64,000 bases of DNA from Ilumatobacteraceae bacterium (GCA_033344875.1 JAWPMO010000001.1:2443595-2507594); one strand, 5' to 3'; numbered from the stretch's first letter, positions 17,637 through 27,651 are shown. The notes: generated from the letters alone by a model not told the origin. Program-made: numbers and translations.

Positions 17637-17757
17637 GATGCCCTCCCAAGGGACGTGTCGTGTCTGTCGGGAGTCCGGAGCGGCGTCCGTGGGCGATCTC
17701 GCAGAAACCGGTAAGAATTTCTCAACGGCCGCTCGGCCGCTCGGCCCGCCGGCTCGC

Positions 17758-19233
17758 TCAGTAGCTGCCGGGCGTGAACTCGAGGTCACCGGCGACACGG
17801 GGCGTCCGCACGACGACGTAGTCGGCATGCACGTCCATCGTGGCGCCGTCGATGCCGGCCAGCCACCACAGCCGCGGCTCGGCGCCGACGATCCGGAACT
17901 CGGTCCACGCCGACGGATCGGGATGTAGCGGGTCGAGGGTGAGCAGTAGCGCTCCGTGCTGCCACTCGGCTCGTGTCAGCACCACCTCGGCGACGTCGAT
18001 GCCGACCACCTGCGGGCACGGTTCGAGCGGGGCGGCCGACAGCGCTGCCCACCGACCGGGCCCGCCGGCCTCGGCCGCCGCCAGGAATGCGTTGTACTGC
18101 CCACGCGGGTGCGGCTCATCGAGGCCCATCCCCCACGTGAACTCGCCGCGCCCGGTGTCCCACGTCGGTTCGTACGACGCCTCGATCGCGGCGGCGAGCC
18201 GGGTGGCCAGATCGTCGAGCCCCCACTCGCGGGCGAGCAGCAGCGACGACGCCGGAGCACGACCGGCCCGGAGCGGCGTGGCGATCTCACCGTCGTACCC
18301 CACGGTGGCGCACCCGGCGGCGAACAGGCGCCGCGCGTCCGTCGGCATCTGCGGCGCGGCGTAGAACGCCGTAGTCAGCGCTGCATGCGCCGGGAGTCGA
18401 TGGTGGACGTCTTCGACCGGGTCGTAGTAGAAGGTGGTCGTCGTCGGCAGGTCGTCGCGATCGAGATCGAGGTAGTGCTCACGGGCGTATGCCCACCACG
18501 ACTCGAATGCCTCGGCGTGGAAGCTCGTTCCGTGTCGGTGGTCGTGGAGCCTCAGACCGAGGCCGGCGCCGGCCAGTCAAAACGGCCAGACCTTCGTGTT
18601 CTCGCAATGGCAGCCGATCGGGGTGTCGCGCCACTGATCGCGGAGGTTCCGGGCGATCTGCGAGTGCGACCACGTGAACGAGTGCTCGCCGTCACGGATC
18701 AGCTCGAACGGCTCGTTCCACCGGTCGGTGTCGCCGGGGCCGTTGGCGACCATCGAACGGACCCCGAGCAGCACCAGGAGGAAGCCCTGGTAGAAGAGCA
18801 TGCCGTCGGCGGCGATCGGGTCGATCTGCACGCCGTACGGTTCGATGCCGTTGGCCGTCCAGCCCGGCACGTCGTACTTCCCCCACAGCTCTTCGGGGAC
18901 GAACATCCGGTAGACGTCGGGGTACTCGCCACGGTCGGGGTCGTGCCCGAACTGCGTCAGCCAGTCGGCCGCCGACCACCACTGGGTGTGCCGTTCGATC
19001 AGCTGGTCGAGGATCGCCACGTACGGCTCGGTCCACGCCGGTGTGCGATGCGCCATCAGCCCCATCGCATACGACGAGTCGACCAGGTCGAAGCGGTGCC
19101 AGCTCGCCATCGGCGGGTCGGACCGGTCGTCCCAGTGCGGGTGCGGGTGGCCCTCGCGGCTCCAGTCGTCGGGCGTGTGGGCCTTGCGGTGGAGGTACCG
19201 CAGCCACCCGACCGATCGCTGCGACAACCCCAC
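17758..19233 (-). CDS. Linalool dehydratase/isomerase-like protein with in-frame UGA (candidate selenoprotein)
   Basis: One frame runs from a GTG at 19233 to 17758 (491 residues) interrupted only by TGA at codon 219 (18577-18579). The upstream half carries HRFDLVDSSYAMGLMAHRTP, FTWSHSQIARNLRDQW and GCHCENTKVWPF. The downstream half continues LAGAGLGLRLHDHRHGTSF in the same frame. This order resembles the LinD family, whose active site uses two cysteines nine residues apart (C171 and C180, from memory). Here C210 and the UGA at 219 have exactly that spacing. A GGUCU-loop stem-loop lies 13 nt behind the UGA. Alternatives are a nonsense mutation or a sequencing error. If read as separate pieces, they are 18577-19233 and 17758-18348. 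Confidence 0.62.
18549..18563 (-). promoter_or_regulatory. Putative bacterial SECIS stem-loop
   Basis: On the transcript strand GCCUC-GGUCU-GAGGC forms a 5-bp stem with a GGUCU loop at +19 to +23 after the UGA. From memory, the E. coli fdhF SECIS has the same GGUCU in its loop at about the same distance. The bulged U of the E. coli element is not evident. A GC-rich palindrome (GGCCGGCGCCGGCC) between UGA and loop could compete for pairing. Confidence 0.45.
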
Positions 19234-19322
19234 GCCGCGAACCTACCGCCCTGCCCTGTTTGCAGCGCAACAGCGACCAACGCCGATCGCCGGTGGTCGG
19301 CCGACCTGCCAGACTTTCGGGC

Positions 19323-19916
19323 ATGCCCGACGCCGCCGCCAAGGACACGTTGCATCGCTATCTGCAATCGGCACGCGAGGCGCTGCTCTGGAAGCTGGAG
19401 GGGCTGTCGGAGTACGACGTCAGGCGGCCGCTCACGCCGACCGGTACGAACCTGCTCGGCATCGTCAAACACCTCGCCATGGTCGAGTTCGGCTACTTCG
19501 GCGACACGTTCGGTCGTCCGTACGACGACGTGCTCCCGGAGGTCGGACCGGATGCGGAGCCCAACGACGACATGTGGGCGAAGGCCGACGAGACCCGCGA
19601 ACAGATCATCGGCTGCTACCAGCGGGCGACCACGCACGCCGACGCCACGATCGACGCGCTCGGGTTGGACGACACCGGGACGGTGCCGTGGTGGCCCGAC
19701 GACGTCAACCCGGTCACGCTGCACCGCATCCTCGTGCACATGATCGCCGAGACGAACCGCCACGCCGGGCACGCCGACATCCTCCGGGAGCAGATCGACG
19801 GCGACGCCGGCCTGCTCCCATCGGCCGACAACCTGCCCGACGTCGACCCCGAGTGGTGGTCGGCCTACGTCGGCCGCGTCGAGGCGGCAGCTCGCGCCGC
19901 CTCCGGCACCGCCTGA
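19323..19916 (+). CDS. DinB-family / DUF664 protein
   Basis: A 197-residue four-helix-bundle protein of the DinB superfamily, which in actinobacteria includes mycothiol-dependent transferases. It has LHRYLQSAREALLWKLEGLSEYD, the metal-ligand-like His in GIVKHLAMVEFGYF (near residue 55), and the later pair in HMIAETNRHAGHADILREQIDG. These three His positions are the usual metal triad. It is divergent from the preceding gene. The substrate is unknown; thiol transfer or detoxification is plausible. Confidence 0.85.
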   Translation: MPDAAAKDTLHRYLQSAREALLWKLEGLSEYDVRRPLTPTGTNLLGIVKHLAMVEFGYFGDTFGRPYDDVLPEVGPDAEPNDDMWAKADETREQIIGCYQRATTHADATIDALGLDDTGTVPWWPDDVNPVTLHRILVHMIAETNRHAGHADILREQIDGDAGLLPSADNLPDVDPEWWSAYVGRVEAAARAASGTA

Positions 19917-19956
19917 CGTCGGGGGCTTCGACCGGGCCGACGCCCGCCGGCCGGCG

Positions 19957-21216
19957 CTATCGGTCGATGGCGTGCAGCGTCTCGAGACGGGACCGGAGAT
20001 GCTCGCGCTCGACCTCGTTGGCACACCGATCGATCGCCAGCCGGAACGACGCCTGCGCAGTGTCCCGATCGCCGGCGCGAGCCGAGAGTTCGCCACGGAC
20101 CGCCGCGAGACGGTGATCGTCGGCGAGCAACTCCTCGACGTCGGCGAGCAGGGCCAGGCCCGCCCGCGGACCCTCCGCCTCGGCGACGGCGACGGCCCGG
20201 TTGAGTCGGACGATCGCCGAGTTGGTCAGGGTTTCGAGCGCCGCGTAGTGACCGGCGATCACCGCCCAGTTCGTCGTGTCCGCGGTGGGGGCGATCGCGT
20301 GCTCCGCTGCGATCAGTGCCTGGAGTCGGAGTTCTTCCGTGTACCCCTCCCCCGCCGTCAGACCGGCGACCAGCGAGACGGCAACCTGGATCTCCTCGTG
20401 GTGCCAGGTCGAGCGGTCCTGTTCTGCCAGCGTCACGAGGCGACCGTCGCGCTCGCGGGCCGAGCGACGCGAGTGCTGGAGCATCAGCAGCGCGAGCGTC
20501 GCTCGAACCTGGGCGGCATGCGGGACGAGGTGGTGCAACACGGCGGCCAGGCGCACGGCTTCGCCGGCCAGGTCGGCCCGCACCAGTTCGGATCCGCCGC
20601 CTGGCGTGTACCCCGCCGTGAACGCCAGGTAAATGGTGCGGCAGACCTCGTCGAGACGGTCGTCGAGTTCGTCGTGGAGCGGAGCACCGAGGGGGATGCC
20701 GGCCCCGATGATCTTCTGCTTCGCCCGGGTCAACCGGGCCGCCATCGTCGTCGTCGGCACCAGGAACAGGCGGGCGATCTGCTCCGTCGGCATGCCGATG
20801 ACGAGGCGGAGCGCCAGTGCGGATCGGGATGCACGAGGCAACGCCGGGTGGCAGCAGAGCAGGATGAGATGCAGCCGGTCGTCGCCGAGATCCTCGTCGG
20901 CCGCCTCGGGCGGCGTCCAGCCCGGACGGACCGCGAGCAGGTGCGCCTTGCGCCCCGCCACGGCCTCCGCTCGGAGCCGTCCGACGATGTGACGGTGCGC
21001 CGTCGTGTACAGCCACCCCGCCGGATTGTCCGGCACCCCGTCGACCGGCCACCGAGCGGCCGCACGGGCGAACGCCTCGGCGAGCGCGTCCTCGGCGAGA
21101 TCGAGGCGTCGTGTGCGAGCGACGAGCAGCGACAGCAGGCGACCCCATTCGCCCCGATGGACCTCGTCGAGCACCCGCTCAGGGGGTGGCGAGAACCGGG
21201 CGGATGTCGATGTCAT
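19957..21216 (-). CDS. ECF RNA polymerase sigma factor (ECF42-like, with C-terminal extension)
   Basis: 419 residues, roughly twice a minimal ECF sigma. Region 2 is RLLSLLVARTRRLDLAEDALAEAF with DNPAGWLYTTAHR. Region 4 is LALRLVIGMPTEQIARLFLV with TTTMAARLTRAK. A long helical C-terminal domain (TPR-like, e.g. HYAALETLTNSAIVRLNRAV, FRLAIDRCANEVEREHLRSR) follows, as in the ECF42 group. The upstream gene is a DGPF/YCII protein, the hallmark partner of ECF42. The start at 21216 overlaps that gene by 38 bases. No anti-sigma factor is nearby, which agrees with that group. Confidence 0.88.
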   Translation of the reverse strand: MTSTSARFSPPPERVLDEVHRGEWGRLLSLLVARTRRLDLAEDALAEAFARAAARWPVDGVPDNPAGWLYTTAHRHIVGRLRAEAVAGRKAHLLAVRPGWTPPEAADEDLGDDRLHLILLCCHPALPRASRSALALRLVIGMPTEQIARLFLVPTTTMAARLTRAKQKIIGAGIPLGAPLHDELDDRLDEVCRTIYLAFTAGYTPGGGSELVRADLAGEAVRLAAVLHHLVPHAAQVRATLALLMLQHSRRSARERDGRLVTLAEQDRSTWHHEEIQVAVSLVAGLTAGEGYTEELRLQALIAAEHAIAPTADTTNWAVIAGHYAALETLTNSAIVRLNRAVAVAEAEGPRAGLALLADVEELLADDHRLAAVRGELSARAGDRDTAQASFRLAIDRCANEVEREHLRSRLETLHAIDR

Positions 21217-21532
21217 ACGGGGGCAGGACCTTGCACAGTTCGATCACCGTGTCGAGATCGGGCGCTTCCAGAACGTAGTAGCCACCGATCTGCTCGGCCG
21301 TCTCGGCGAACGGCCCGTCGGTGATGGTCAGTTCACCGCCGCGAGTGCGGAGCGTCGTCGCCATCGAACCGTCGCCCAGGGCTTCGCCGCCGAGCATCTC
21401 CACCCCGGGTCGGCTCGCGCACGCCTCATCGAACGCGACGTGCTGGGCGATCCCCGCCTCCTGTTCGTCGGGCGTCAGGTCATCCCATGACGACATCTCA
21501 CCCATGGTGGCGAGCAGAACGAAGTACTTCAT
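21179..21532 (-). CDS. YCII / DGPF domain protein
   Basis: 117 residues: MKYFVLLATMGEMSSWDDLT, with ITDGPFAETAEQIGGYYVLE giving the DGPF motif, and the tail PPYDIDIRPVLATP. Such ferredoxin-like-fold proteins are co-encoded with ECF42 sigma factors and are thought to act with them. The 38-base overlap with the sigma gene implies coupled translation. Biochemical activity is unknown. Confidence 0.88.
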   Translation of the reverse strand: MKYFVLLATMGEMSSWDDLTPDEQEAGIAQHVAFDEACASRPGVEMLGGEALGDGSMATTLRTRGGELTITDGPFAETAEQIGGYYVLEAPDLDTVIELCKVLPPYDIDIRPVLATP

Positions 21533-21672
21533 GACAACTCCTCGGTTCGTGGGTCGGCGACGTTCGCCGACACCACCATGACGCGCCGGACCGTCGCAAT
21601 TCGACAACGCTCGAGAAATGTTCGACACAATCCGGCGGGCGCGGCGTCTGCGGCCGGCGCCGGCGCGTCGTT

Positions 21673-22038
21673 CTACCCGCAGCTGCCGATGCAACGATCG
21701 CCGTGCCACTCCACCCAGAGGAAGAACGCATCGCCGATCACCACCCCGGCGACGATCACCCCGGCGACGACGGCGAGCCCCCGCCGGCGACGAGCCCCGG
21801 GCGCAGGCAGCGACAGCCGCGCTCCCGACGCTGCCGCCGCGAGCAGCAGCACGTTCGCGGCGAACATCAGCAGCCCGACGAGTTCGAACTTCAGGCCTTC
21901 GTTGGTGCGTTGCCGGTACAGATGCGCCTCCCGCAGACCGGCTGTCGCCCCAACCATCGCCACCACGCCGACGACCGAGCCCACCCAGAGCACGGCCCAC
22001 CTGACGCCACGCCGGTGCCTCGGCGTCAGTTCGATCAT
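21673..22038 (-). CDS. Small membrane protein, function unknown
   Basis: 121 residues with three predicted membrane segments: VRWAVLWVGSVVGVVAMVGA, ELVGLLMFAANVLLLAAAAS and GLAVVAGVIVAGVVIGDAFF. A basic stretch GARRRR lies between the second and third. The C-terminus has two Cys (HGDRCIGSCG). It lies between the sigma-factor pair and ureD with small gaps on the same strand. No family recognised. Confidence 0.6.
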   Translation of the reverse strand: MIELTPRHRRGVRWAVLWVGSVVGVVAMVGATAGLREAHLYRQRTNEGLKFELVGLLMFAANVLLLAAAASGARLSLPAPGARRRRGLAVVAGVIVAGVVIGDAFFLWVEWHGDRCIGSCG

Positions 22039-22087
22039 CGACGGGACCCTACGTCACCCTCCGACCAGCCGAACCTCGCGAGATCCG

Positions 22088-22822
22088 TCAGTTGGATGCG
22101 GTCAACTCGGGAGCCAGCTCGTGGAGGAGGGCGAGGACGGCCGGACGATCGGGGCCGACCGCCATCACGACGACGGTGTCGTCGGCAACGGGCAGCCGAC
22201 CGCCCGCTGATGCGCCGGAGACGCGGGTGCGCGCCTGCCCGGCGTCGACACCGACGAGCACACCCGAGCACACGTGCCGCGCCGCACCGACGCCGACGAC
22301 GCTGCCGTGGCCGGCCACGTCGGGGCCGAACCGTTCGGCGTGGTGGACGAGCACACGACCGCCGCGTTCGACGCGGAGCTCCCACTCCAACGCTCCCGAG
22401 GCCTCCCCGTGCCGACCGAGCGACAACTCGTCGAACAAGCGGCAGGTCGCGGTCGGAGCGAGTTCGACGCGCGTCGAGATGAGGTGATCGGATCCGACGA
22501 CCGATACGGTCGGTTCGGGACGCCAGTCGAGATGAGCCCCCTCCCCCAGGACGCACGACGTCGACATCGCGGATCGACCGGGCTCGGCACCCGGCCACAC
22601 CATCGTCGCGGCGACGGTGCCGAGTTCGAGCGACGCGCCGGCCCCGACAGCCACGTCGAGCGACAGTTCGTCGCCACCCACCGGCGACGCGGCCGACCCG
22701 GCGACCATCACCCGGTCACCGCAGCGGCGGATAGCGAACGGCGGCTCCGACCGTACGTTCGACAGCACCAGCGCACCGTCGGCGTCGATGACCTCGAGCC
22801 GGGCATTCGCCCGCAGGCTCAC
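22088..22822 (-). CDS. ureD: Urease accessory protein UreD
   Basis: 244 residues from a GTG at 22822 that overlaps the ureG stop (GTGA). UreD (UreH) is the scaffold that binds apo-urease and passes nickel from UreG and UreF. Visible features: [53 protein letters not shown] and [10 protein letters not shown]. It is the last gene of the operon formamidase-ureAB-ureC-ureF-ureG-ureD. The divergent sequence is normal for this family. Confidence 0.88.
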   Translation of the reverse strand: MSLRANARLEVIDADGALVLSNVRSEPPFAIRRCGDRVMVAGSAASPVGGDELSLDVAVGAGASLELGTVAATMVWPGAEPGRSAMSTSCVLGEGAHLDWRPEPTVSVVGSDHLISTRVELAPTATCRLFDELSLGRHGEASGALEWELRVERGGRVLVHHAERFGPDVAGHGSVVGVGAARHVCSGVLVGVDAGQARTRVSGASAGGRLPVADDTVVVMAVGPDRPAVLALLHELAPELTASN

Positions 22823-23529
22823 GGCGCGACGCCCGCCCGCCAGGTCCGCACGCTCGCCTCGACCCACTCGGCCACCTCCGCCGCACCGGCAGGGTCGACG
22901 ATCGAGATCGGCAGCACGGGTCGGCCGGATCGACGGTCCGCGGCGTCGGCGCGCATCCGTTCGACGTCCGAGCCGACGTACGGCGCGAGGTCGGTCTTGT
23001 TGATCACCAGCAGATCGGCGAGCGCGACACCCGGTCCGCCCTTGCGCGGCACGTCGTCACCGCCGGCTGTGTCGATCACGAACACCTGCTGGTCGACGAG
23101 ACCGCGACTGAAGATCGCGGTCAGGTTGTCGCCGCCCGACTCGACCAGCGTGATGTCGACCGGATCGTGGGCACGTTCCAGCCGTTCGACCGCGTCCAGG
23201 TTGGCGGCGATGTCGTCGCGAATCGCCGTGTGTGGGCAGCACCCGGTCTCGACGGCGGCGATCCGGTCCTCCGGCAGCACTGCCGCCGCGCGCAGCGCCT
23301 CGGCATCCTCGCTGGTGAAGATGTCGTTGGTGACGACGACCACCGAGTAGCGGTCGCGCAGCAGCGTGCACAGCGCGCCGACGAGCGTGGTCTTGCCACT
23401 CCCGACCGGTCCACCGATGCCGATGCGCAGCGGGCGTTCGCCCGGGCCGGATCCGGGTGCCGTCGGCCCCGGCGGCGCGTGCAGGTGCTGGTGGAGACCG
23501 ACGAGATCGATGTCGTGGGGAGGGCTCAT
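22819..23529 (-). CDS. ureG: Urease accessory GTPase UreG
   Basis: 236 residues from the ATG at 23529. It has the P-loop [17 protein letters not shown], switch motif [14 protein letters not shown], the nickel-binding CPH motif in [23 protein letters not shown], and NKTDLAP for guanine binding. The N-terminal extension [16 protein letters not shown] has four His and may hold nickel, relevant because no ureE is present in the operon. UreG hydrolyses GTP to load nickel into urease with UreF and UreD. Confidence 0.95.
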   Translation of the reverse strand: MSPPHDIDLVGLHQHLHAPPGPTAPGSGPGERPLRIGIGGPVGSGKTTLVGALCTLLRDRYSVVVVTNDIFTSEDAEALRAAAVLPEDRIAAVETGCCPHTAIRDDIAANLDAVERLERAHDPVDITLVESGGDNLTAIFSRGLVDQQVFVIDTAGGDDVPRKGGPGVALADLLVINKTDLAPYVGSDVERMRADAADRRSGRPVLPISIVDPAGAAEVAEWVEASVRTWRAGVAP

Positions 23530-23545
23530 GTCGAAACCTTTCGTG

Positions 23546-24205
23546 TCATGCGACGAACAACCTCGCGTCCCACTCGCCGTGGCGTTCACCGAGCAGTTCG
23601 GTCAGCGTGCCGCCGAGCGCCGGCAGCTCGCCCGGCGACGTGGTCGACCACCGCTCGACCACGTCGGCCGACACGATGTGCCGATCGAGCGCACGCGCCT
23701 GCACGGCCGCGACGGCGAGCGGGTCGAGGCCGAGGAGACGGACACCGGCGGTGCACGCAGCGGCGGCGAGATGGTGCAGGGAGATCGACGCGGCGTCGGC
23801 GGGCGAACCGCCGCACGCGCCGACGGCGACCCCGAGCGCCACCGGCTGGTGGGGACCGTCGACCGACGACGCGAGCCGGGACAACTCGGCGTCGGGCCAC
23901 ACCGCGGACGCTGCCCTGGCGAGCTGACGCCCGAGCCGGCGGCTGACCGTGCGGAGCCGTGGCGACAGCACCCGGGCGTCGAACTCGGCGTCGAGCAGGT
24001 CGAGCCGCCCACCCGCCGCACCGACGGCGCCGACGGCGAACGCCGCCTCGACCACGCCGAGTGCCAGGCGACCGTCGAGGTAGCGGTCGAGCGAGGCCAG
24101 GTCGTGGACGTCGCCGACGTCGACCGCCGACTCGACGCCGGCCGAGTAGGCGTGACCACCGGCAGGGAACCGCCCGTCGGCGAGCAGCAGGACGGATGGG
24201 TTCAT
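23546..24205 (-). CDS. ureF: Urease accessory protein UreF
   Basis: 219 residues: [20 protein letters not shown] at the N-terminus is diagnostic. Helical repeats follow, ending [20 protein letters not shown] and [15 protein letters not shown]. UreF gates GTP hydrolysis by UreG in the nickel-loading complex. It lies 15 bases after ureC and 16 before ureG on the same transcript. Confidence 0.92.
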   Translation of the reverse strand: MNPSVLLLADGRFPAGGHAYSAGVESAVDVGDVHDLASLDRYLDGRLALGVVEAAFAVGAVGAAGGRLDLLDAEFDARVLSPRLRTVSRRLGRQLARAASAVWPDAELSRLASSVDGPHQPVALGVAVGACGGSPADAASISLHHLAAAACTAGVRLLGLDPLAVAAVQARALDRHIVSADVVERWSTTSPGELPALGGTLTELLGERHGEWDARLFVA

Positions 24206-24220
24206 CGTGCGTCCATCGGC

Positions 24221-25927
24221 TCAGAAGAGGAAGTAGCGCTGGGCCATCGGCAACTCGGTGGCCGGTTGCTCGACGATCAGCTCGCCGTCGATCCGCACGG
24301 CGAAGGTGTCCGGGTCGATGGCGATGTCGGGGCGTGCGTCGTTCAGTGGCATGTCGGCCTTGCCGACCGAACGGGTGTCGACCACGGGCACCATCTCCCG
24401 CTCGACCCGCACCCGACCGGGCAGGCCGTCGTCGAGCGCGGCCTGCGACACCCACGCCACCGACAGGCCGGGTGCCACCGCCGGCGCGGCACCGAACATC
24501 GGCCGCGGCAGCTCGGGCTGCGGCGTGGGGATCGACGCGTTGGCGTCGCCCATCGTCGCCCAGGCGATCATCCCGCCCTTGACGACGACGTGCGGCCGCA
24601 CGCCGAAGAACGCCGGGTCCCACAGGACCAGATCGCCGAGCTTGCCGACCTCGACCGACCCGACCTCGCGCTGGAGCCCGTGGGCGATCGCCGGGCAGAT
24701 CGTGTACTTCGCGACGTAGCGCCGAGCCCGCAGGTTGTCGGCCGTGCCGTCGCCGTCGAGCGGGCCGCGGCGGACCTTCATCACGTGGGCGGTCTGCCAC
24801 GTGCGGAGCACGACCTCACCGATGCGGCCCATCGCCTGGGAGTCGGACCCGATCATCGAGATCGCGCCCAGGTCGTGGAGGATGTCCTCCGCCGCGATCG
24901 TCGACGGCCGGATGCGGCTCTCGGCGAACGCCAGATCTTCGGGCACCGCCGGGTTGAGGTGGTGGCACACCATCAACATGTCGAGGTGCTCGTCGACGGT
25001 GTTGACCGTGTGCGGTCGGGTCGGGTTGGTCGACGACGGCAGCACATTGGCGTGGGAGGCGACCGTCATGATGTCGGGCGCGTGGCCGCCGCCGGCGCCC
25101 TCGGTGTGGAACGTGTGGATCGAGCGGCCGGCGATCGCGGCGAGCGTGCTCTCGACGTACCCCGCCTCGTTGAGCGTGTCGGTGTGGATCGCGACCTGCA
25201 CACCCGACTCGTCGGCGACGCGCAGTGCGGCGTCGATCGCCGCCGGCGTGGTGCCCCAGTCCTCGTGCAACTTGAAGCCCGAAGCGCCGGCTCGCAACTG
25301 CTCCCACAGCGCGTCGGCGTTGACCGTGTTGCCCTGCCCCAACAGCGACACGTTGAGCGGCCAGTGATCGACGGCCTCGAGCATCCGCTCGAGGTGCCAC
25401 GCGCCGGTGACCGTGGTCGCCTTGGTGCCCTCGGCCGGCCCGGCGCCTCCGCCGATGATCGTCGTGATGCCCGATCCGAGCGCCTCGTCGAACAGCTGGG
25501 GGCAGATCAGGTGCACGTGACAGTCGATCGCGCCGGCGGTGACGATCTTGCCGTTGCCGGCGAGGATCTCCGTCGACGGGCCGATCTCCAGCGCCGGGTG
25601 GATGCCGTCCATCGTGTCGGGGTTGCCGGCTCGACCGATGCCGACGATCCGGCCGTCGCGCACACCGATGTCGGCCTTGACGACACCCCAGTGGTCGAGG
25701 ATCACGGCGCCGGTGATCACGAGATCGGGTGCACCGTCGGCGCGCGTGCGCGTCGACTGGCCCATCGACTCGCGGATGACCTTGCCGCCGCCGAAGACCG
25801 CCTCGTCGCCGCCGACGCAGTGGTCGTCGGTGACCTCGATCCAGAGATCGGTGTCGGCAAGGCGGATCTGATCGCCGGTGGTCGGGCCGAACAGCGCCCG
25901 GTAGCGGGAGCGGCTGATGTGGCTCAT
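24221..25927 (-). CDS. ureC: Urease subunit alpha UreC
   Basis: 568 residues, full length for the catalytic subunit, which hydrolyses urea to ammonia and carbamate. It opens [20 protein letters not shown]. Nickel ligands and active-site residues are visible: HVH in [12 protein letters not shown], the carbamylated Lys in [11 protein letters not shown], His in [25 protein letters not shown], the flap CHHLNP, and Asp in [15 protein letters not shown]. It overlaps ureAB by 4 bases (ATGA). All catalytic residues look intact. Confidence 0.97.
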   Translation of the reverse strand: MSHISRSRYRALFGPTTGDQIRLADTDLWIEVTDDHCVGGDEAVFGGGKVIRESMGQSTRTRADGAPDLVITGAVILDHWGVVKADIGVRDGRIVGIGRAGNPDTMDGIHPALEIGPSTEILAGNGKIVTAGAIDCHVHLICPQLFDEALGSGITTIIGGGAGPAEGTKATTVTGAWHLERMLEAVDHWPLNVSLLGQGNTVNADALWEQLRAGASGFKLHEDWGTTPAAIDAALRVADESGVQVAIHTDTLNEAGYVESTLAAIAGRSIHTFHTEGAGGGHAPDIMTVASHANVLPSSTNPTRPHTVNTVDEHLDMLMVCHHLNPAVPEDLAFAESRIRPSTIAAEDILHDLGAISMIGSDSQAMGRIGEVVLRTWQTAHVMKVRRGPLDGDGTADNLRARRYVAKYTICPAIAHGLQREVGSVEVGKLGDLVLWDPAFFGVRPHVVVKGGMIAWATMGDANASIPTPQPELPRPMFGAAPAVAPGLSVAWVSQAALDDGLPGRVRVEREMVPVVDTRSVGKADMPLNDARPDIAIDPDTFAVRIDGELIVEQPATELPMAQRYFLF

Positions 25928-26577
25928 GACGCCCCACCGCCCGGCGTGTCGAGCGGACCGGCGACGGCGTTGCGGAGGCCGGCGACGACCCGGGCGCCGA
26001 CGAACGGCACGAGGTCGACGTCGGCGACGATGCCGGGCTCGAACCGGACCGCCGTGCCGGCGGGGATGTCGAGGCGCCGCCCGCGTGCGGCGGCACGGTC
26101 GAACACGAGCGCGTCGTTCGCCTCGGCGAAGTGGTAGTGCGAGCCGACCTGCACCGGTCGGTCGCCGTGGTGTTCGACCCGCAGCGTCGTGACCGGGCGA
26201 CCGGCGTTGATCTCGATCATGTCGTCGGGGCCGCGGACGGCACCGGGCACGAGCGCGTCGGGGCCGGTGGTGCCTGGCTGGATCGGGTCGTGCAACGTGA
26301 CGAGCTTCGTGCCGTCGGGGAACGTCGCCTCGATCTGGATCTCGGGGATCAGCGAGGCGACACCGTCCATCACGTCGTCACCACTCAACACGTGGCGGCC
26401 GGCCTCCATCAGGTCGGCGACGCTGCGGCCGTCGCGGGCGCCTTCGAGCACCCAGGCGCCGAGCACGGCGATCGCTTCGGGATGGTTGAGGCGCAGCCCC
26501 CGATCACGCCGGGCAGACGCTGCCGACGCGGCGGTGAAGATCAGCAGCCGGTCCTGCTCATGTGGTGTCAGACGCAC
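25924..26577 (-). CDS. ureAB: Fused urease gamma-beta subunit
   Basis: 217 residues with a GTG start. Residues 1-100 are the gamma subunit ([58 protein letters not shown]). Residues from about 108 are the beta subunit ([49 protein letters not shown]). The fused arrangement occurs in a minority of ureases. It starts 12 bases after the formamidase stop, so the two are almost certainly co-transcribed. Confidence 0.94.
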   Translation of the reverse strand: MRLTPHEQDRLLIFTAASAASARRDRGLRLNHPEAIAVLGAWVLEGARDGRSVADLMEAGRHVLSGDDVMDGVASLIPEIQIEATFPDGTKLVTLHDPIQPGTTGPDALVPGAVRGPDDMIEINAGRPVTTLRVEHHGDRPVQVGSHYHFAEANDALVFDRAAARGRRLDIPAGTAVRFEPGIVADVDLVPFVGARVVAGLRNAVAGPLDTPGGGAS

Positions 26578-26589
26578 GATCGCGCTCGC

Positions 26590-27627
26590 TCAACGACCCG
26601 GCACCAGGAGCGCGTCGGCCACGGCCGCATGACAGCCGACCGTGCCGTCGACGACCTGTGTGATCCCGAAATCGACCGCCACCGAGGCGAGCGAATACGC
26701 CTCGTCGACGCTGAACCCTCCCCGGTCGACCAGCAACCGCAGCGCCAGGTCGGCGGTCATCGCCATCGCTTCGTCGAGGTCGTCGCCGAAGCCGTGGGTG
26801 AACCAGTGCGTGTCGGTGCGGAGCAGCGGCGAGGTCGTCGTCACGTCGTCCGCGAGCGAAAGACGGAGCTTCACGTCGAGCGATGCCTCGATCGCCGTGC
26901 CGCAGATCTCGCCGTCGCCCTGACTGAAGTGCGGGTCACCGACGTAGAACCCGGCACCCTCACGGAACACGGGATAGTGCACGGTCGCGCCCGGACCGAA
27001 CCGCCAGTTGTCGACGTTGCCACCGAACACACCGGGCGGGATGCTGCTGACACGGCCCTCGGGCGCAACACCCATCACGCCGAGGTGGGGTCGAACGGGC
27101 ACCGACACCTCCCGGCCGAACGGTTGCCGCGATGCCGGGTCGGGTGGGGTGACGACGCCCGGGACGTCGTACAGCTCGAGCGTGGTGAAGTCGAACGCGA
27201 ATTTCGGTCGGGCCGTCGACGGGAATCCGCCGGCCGGAGGGTCGACGAGTTCGTAGATCGTGATGCGCTCCTTGCCCATCCGTTCGTGGAGCAGGCCCCA
27301 GTTCGCAGCGCAGTTCGAGCCGTACGGCAGGCGGGGCCGCATCTCGAGGATCTCGACCCGCAGGGTGTCGCCGGGCTGCGCACCGACGACGTCGATCGGC
27401 CCGGTCATGATGTGGACGCCGGGGCCGCGGTCCGGCTCCGGGATTCCCGCCCAGATCGCCTCGATCCCTTCGTCCATCAGCAGGTCGGGAGCGTCGCCTG
27501 CATGGTGGGTGACGGCTTCGATCCACAGCTCGGTCCCCGGCTCGACGGTGCGCGTCGCAGGGACGTCGGGGTCGAGATGACCCCAGAAGCAGGTCGTCGG
27601 ATCGGCCGTCAGATCGGTGGTGCTCAC
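26590..27627 (-). CDS. Acetamidase/formamidase family amidase
   Basis: 345 residues from a GTG at 27627. The family hydrolyses formamide or acetamide to ammonia plus the acid. Visible are GHLDPDVPATRTVEPG, HIMTGPIDVVGAQPGDTLRVEIL, PRPHLGVMGVAPEG, PPGVFGGNVDN, the metal-site region VGDPHFSQGDGEICGTAIE, and ASVAVDFGITQVVDG. It leads the urease operon, giving a nitrogen-scavenging unit for amides and urea. A GlnR-like box lies 25 bases upstream of its start. Confidence 0.9.
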   Translation of the reverse strand: MSTTDLTADPTTCFWGHLDPDVPATRTVEPGTELWIEAVTHHAGDAPDLLMDEGIEAIWAGIPEPDRGPGVHIMTGPIDVVGAQPGDTLRVEILEMRPRLPYGSNCAANWGLLHERMGKERITIYELVDPPAGGFPSTARPKFAFDFTTLELYDVPGVVTPPDPASRQPFGREVSVPVRPHLGVMGVAPEGRVSSIPPGVFGGNVDNWRFGPGATVHYPVFREGAGFYVGDPHFSQGDGEICGTAIEASLDVKLRLSLADDVTTTSPLLRTDTHWFTHGFGDDLDEAMAMTADLALRLLVDRGGFSVDEAYSLASVAVDFGITQVVDGTVGCHAAVADALLVPGR

Positions 27628-27651
27628 GTGGTCTGACCGTAGGACCGGATC

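Noticed and set aside
23366-26137. Very long plus-strand open frame (923 codons) opposite the urease genes
   Set aside because: It is antisense to ureF and ureC, is rich in Arg, Asp, Val and His, and has no recognisable domains. Long antisense frames are expected in GC-rich coding DNA.
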